Source: Atrichornis clamosus
Lineage: Eukaryota > Chordata > Aves > Passeriformes > Menuridae
NCBI GenBank assembly: GCA_013400975.1
Contig: WBMZ01009490.1
Coordinates: 1-64,000 of the forward strand
Length of the DNA stretch: 64,000 bases
Direction: 5' to 3'
The notes beneath the pieces are model-generated. The model made no database searches. It worked only from the letters and a program-made list of their open reading frames with translations, and was not told the DNA's origin. Each line of letters begins with the position of its first letter. Position 1 is the first letter of the stretch. A program made the translations under genes and the position numbers. Shown here one piece after another: positions 62,842-64,000 of the stretch.

Positions 62842-63687
62842 GGTGTAGTGTTTGATCCTAATGACATCAAGAGTTGGCATGGAATTTTTGCCCATTTTCC
62901 TTGTGGAGATCAGGCCTCCGGGACACTAGAAAGCAGAAGGAGATGCCAACTGTGCTTCAGCTCATTACAGCAGAAAAATCCAACAGTAGATTTGCCTAAG
63001 TCGGGTCAACACCAGGTTGCTGAGCTCCTGGACCAAGAGTCATCACTCCCAGCATGATGCACAATCGAAGTTGACTCCTGGGATGACCCAAGAGAATACC
63101 CCAAGCACTCTGCTGGAGGCAGCAGTGTGTGCCACTGCAAGGGTGAAACTTATTCCATTAACAACAGCCATAAAGCTGTCTGGGGGGAAATGTCAATGTG
63201 CACAGAAGGGGACTTAAATACTTACTCCGTTCCAGCCAGCTCCTGCCAAGCACACCATCCTGGAGGTAGCGGCAGCTACTCCAGGCTACAAATGGAAAGT
63301 TTTATGGGTATTTAGGGAAAGGTTATTGGCACAGAGATTGGCCACAGAAAGCAAAACCCTGTACAATTCCATCATCTGTGTTACCAAACTTTCCTAGATC
63401 GACTCTGCTCTTGGAGAGCTGCCATCAGACACAGTAGCCTCCTTCTAACACCGTCATGGCAGGGCAGTAATCTCTTTTTCTCCCTCTCATCAAACATTTC
63501 CCTCTTCATCATGAAATGTGTGGAAAATTATTTCTCTGTATAAATCATTAATGAGAGTTTTGTTTTTATTTACTGCTGCTGCCACGGGACTCCTTCTTTC
63601 ACCTTTTTTTCTTTTCTCCTTCTCCATTATTTCATTTCTGCTTGCACTCGTGCCAAATAGACTATCTTTCCTTTCCTTCGGAACAAA

Positions 63688-63704
63688 CAAATAAATAAAT
63701 AAAA
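63688..63704 (+). repeat. (AAAT)n microsatellite
   Basis: About four AAAT units. Confidence 0.9.
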
Positions 63705-64000
63705 TCAAACAGCACATCTGATAGGGAATGCACCATGTCTTGGCTCAGCATCCTTTCCTCAGAGCCGTAAGTGATGGCACAAGGAGGACCTAAAAGGCTT
63801 CAGTCCAGGGTCTATCCTGTGCCCAGTCTGAAGTCTGTACAAACAACACATCCCATGTTATGCCATTCTGCATTCTTCAAATGATGCAAGGAGTAAGAAA
63901 GGTTGGATTTTGTCCATCCAGAACTGCACTGTGTGTTTCCATGCTGAGTTAGCAGTGGTGTCTTTCTTGGTGCTCTGCAATATGCTGAGCATTCCCAGCA

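Larger units (their letters stand above)
56276..64000 (-). other. SETBP1: SETBP1 intron 1, 3' part
   Basis: No exon of any gene is recognisable in these 7.7 kb. The stretch holds three CR1 pieces (59361, 60285, 62689), one small MIR-like relic (60603), two mononucleotide runs near 61.1 and 61.4 kb, and a short duplication at 57239-57288. A modestly CpG-rich patch lies at 58490-58760. No CpG island of the size expected for the main SETBP1 promoter is present, so exon 1 should lie beyond 64000. Confidence 0.8.

Overview
The window looks like a piece of a bird genome. It is intron-rich, about 42-45% GC by eye, and contains no bacterial-style gene arrangement. Its recognisable interspersed repeats are almost all short, 5'-truncated CR1 LINE tails of avian type, about 3 kb in total, plus a few very old MIR-like relics. 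There is one ambiguous base (N) at 19265.

Only one protein-coding element can be supported: the first coding exon of SETBP1 (SET-binding protein 1) on the minus strand. It runs from an acceptor at about 56241 to a strong donor at 55579. It carries 169 nt of 5' UTR and codons 1-164, and ends in phase 0. The window is therefore the inside of a large gene. Positions 56241-64000 are the 3' part of the first (5' UTR) intron, and 1-55579 are the 5' part of the next, very long intron. The non-coding exon 1 and its promoter, and all downstream exons (SKI-homologous region, AT hooks, SET-binding region), lie outside. The human orthologue is on 18q12.3. That block is, to my recollection, Z-linked in birds, so this is probably Z-chromosome sequence (inference).

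Layout on the plus strand: 1-4260 is unique intron. A CR1 copy with an unusual shared 3' flank lies at 4263-4741. A strong CpG island lies at 5330-5690. From 5.7 to 43 kb there is unique intron with scattered CR1 tails, simple repeats and a few AT-rich blocks holding homeodomain- or MEIS-like motifs. CpG-rich stretches lie at 43250-43700 and 53030-53720. The exon is at 55580-56240, and 56.3-64 kb is upstream intron with three further CR1 pieces.

I found no RNA gene, no intact mobile element, no CRISPR and no second gene. Many open reading frames above 60 codons exist, but none resembles a known protein. The points worth checking are intragenic CpG islands far from the gene's promoter, two CR1 copies that share sequence beyond the normal LINE 3' end, a 52-bp tandem duplication that creates a hairpin, and loss in this bird of the downstream Met used as an alternative start in human SETBP1 models. 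I see no clear sign of an undescribed biological system.
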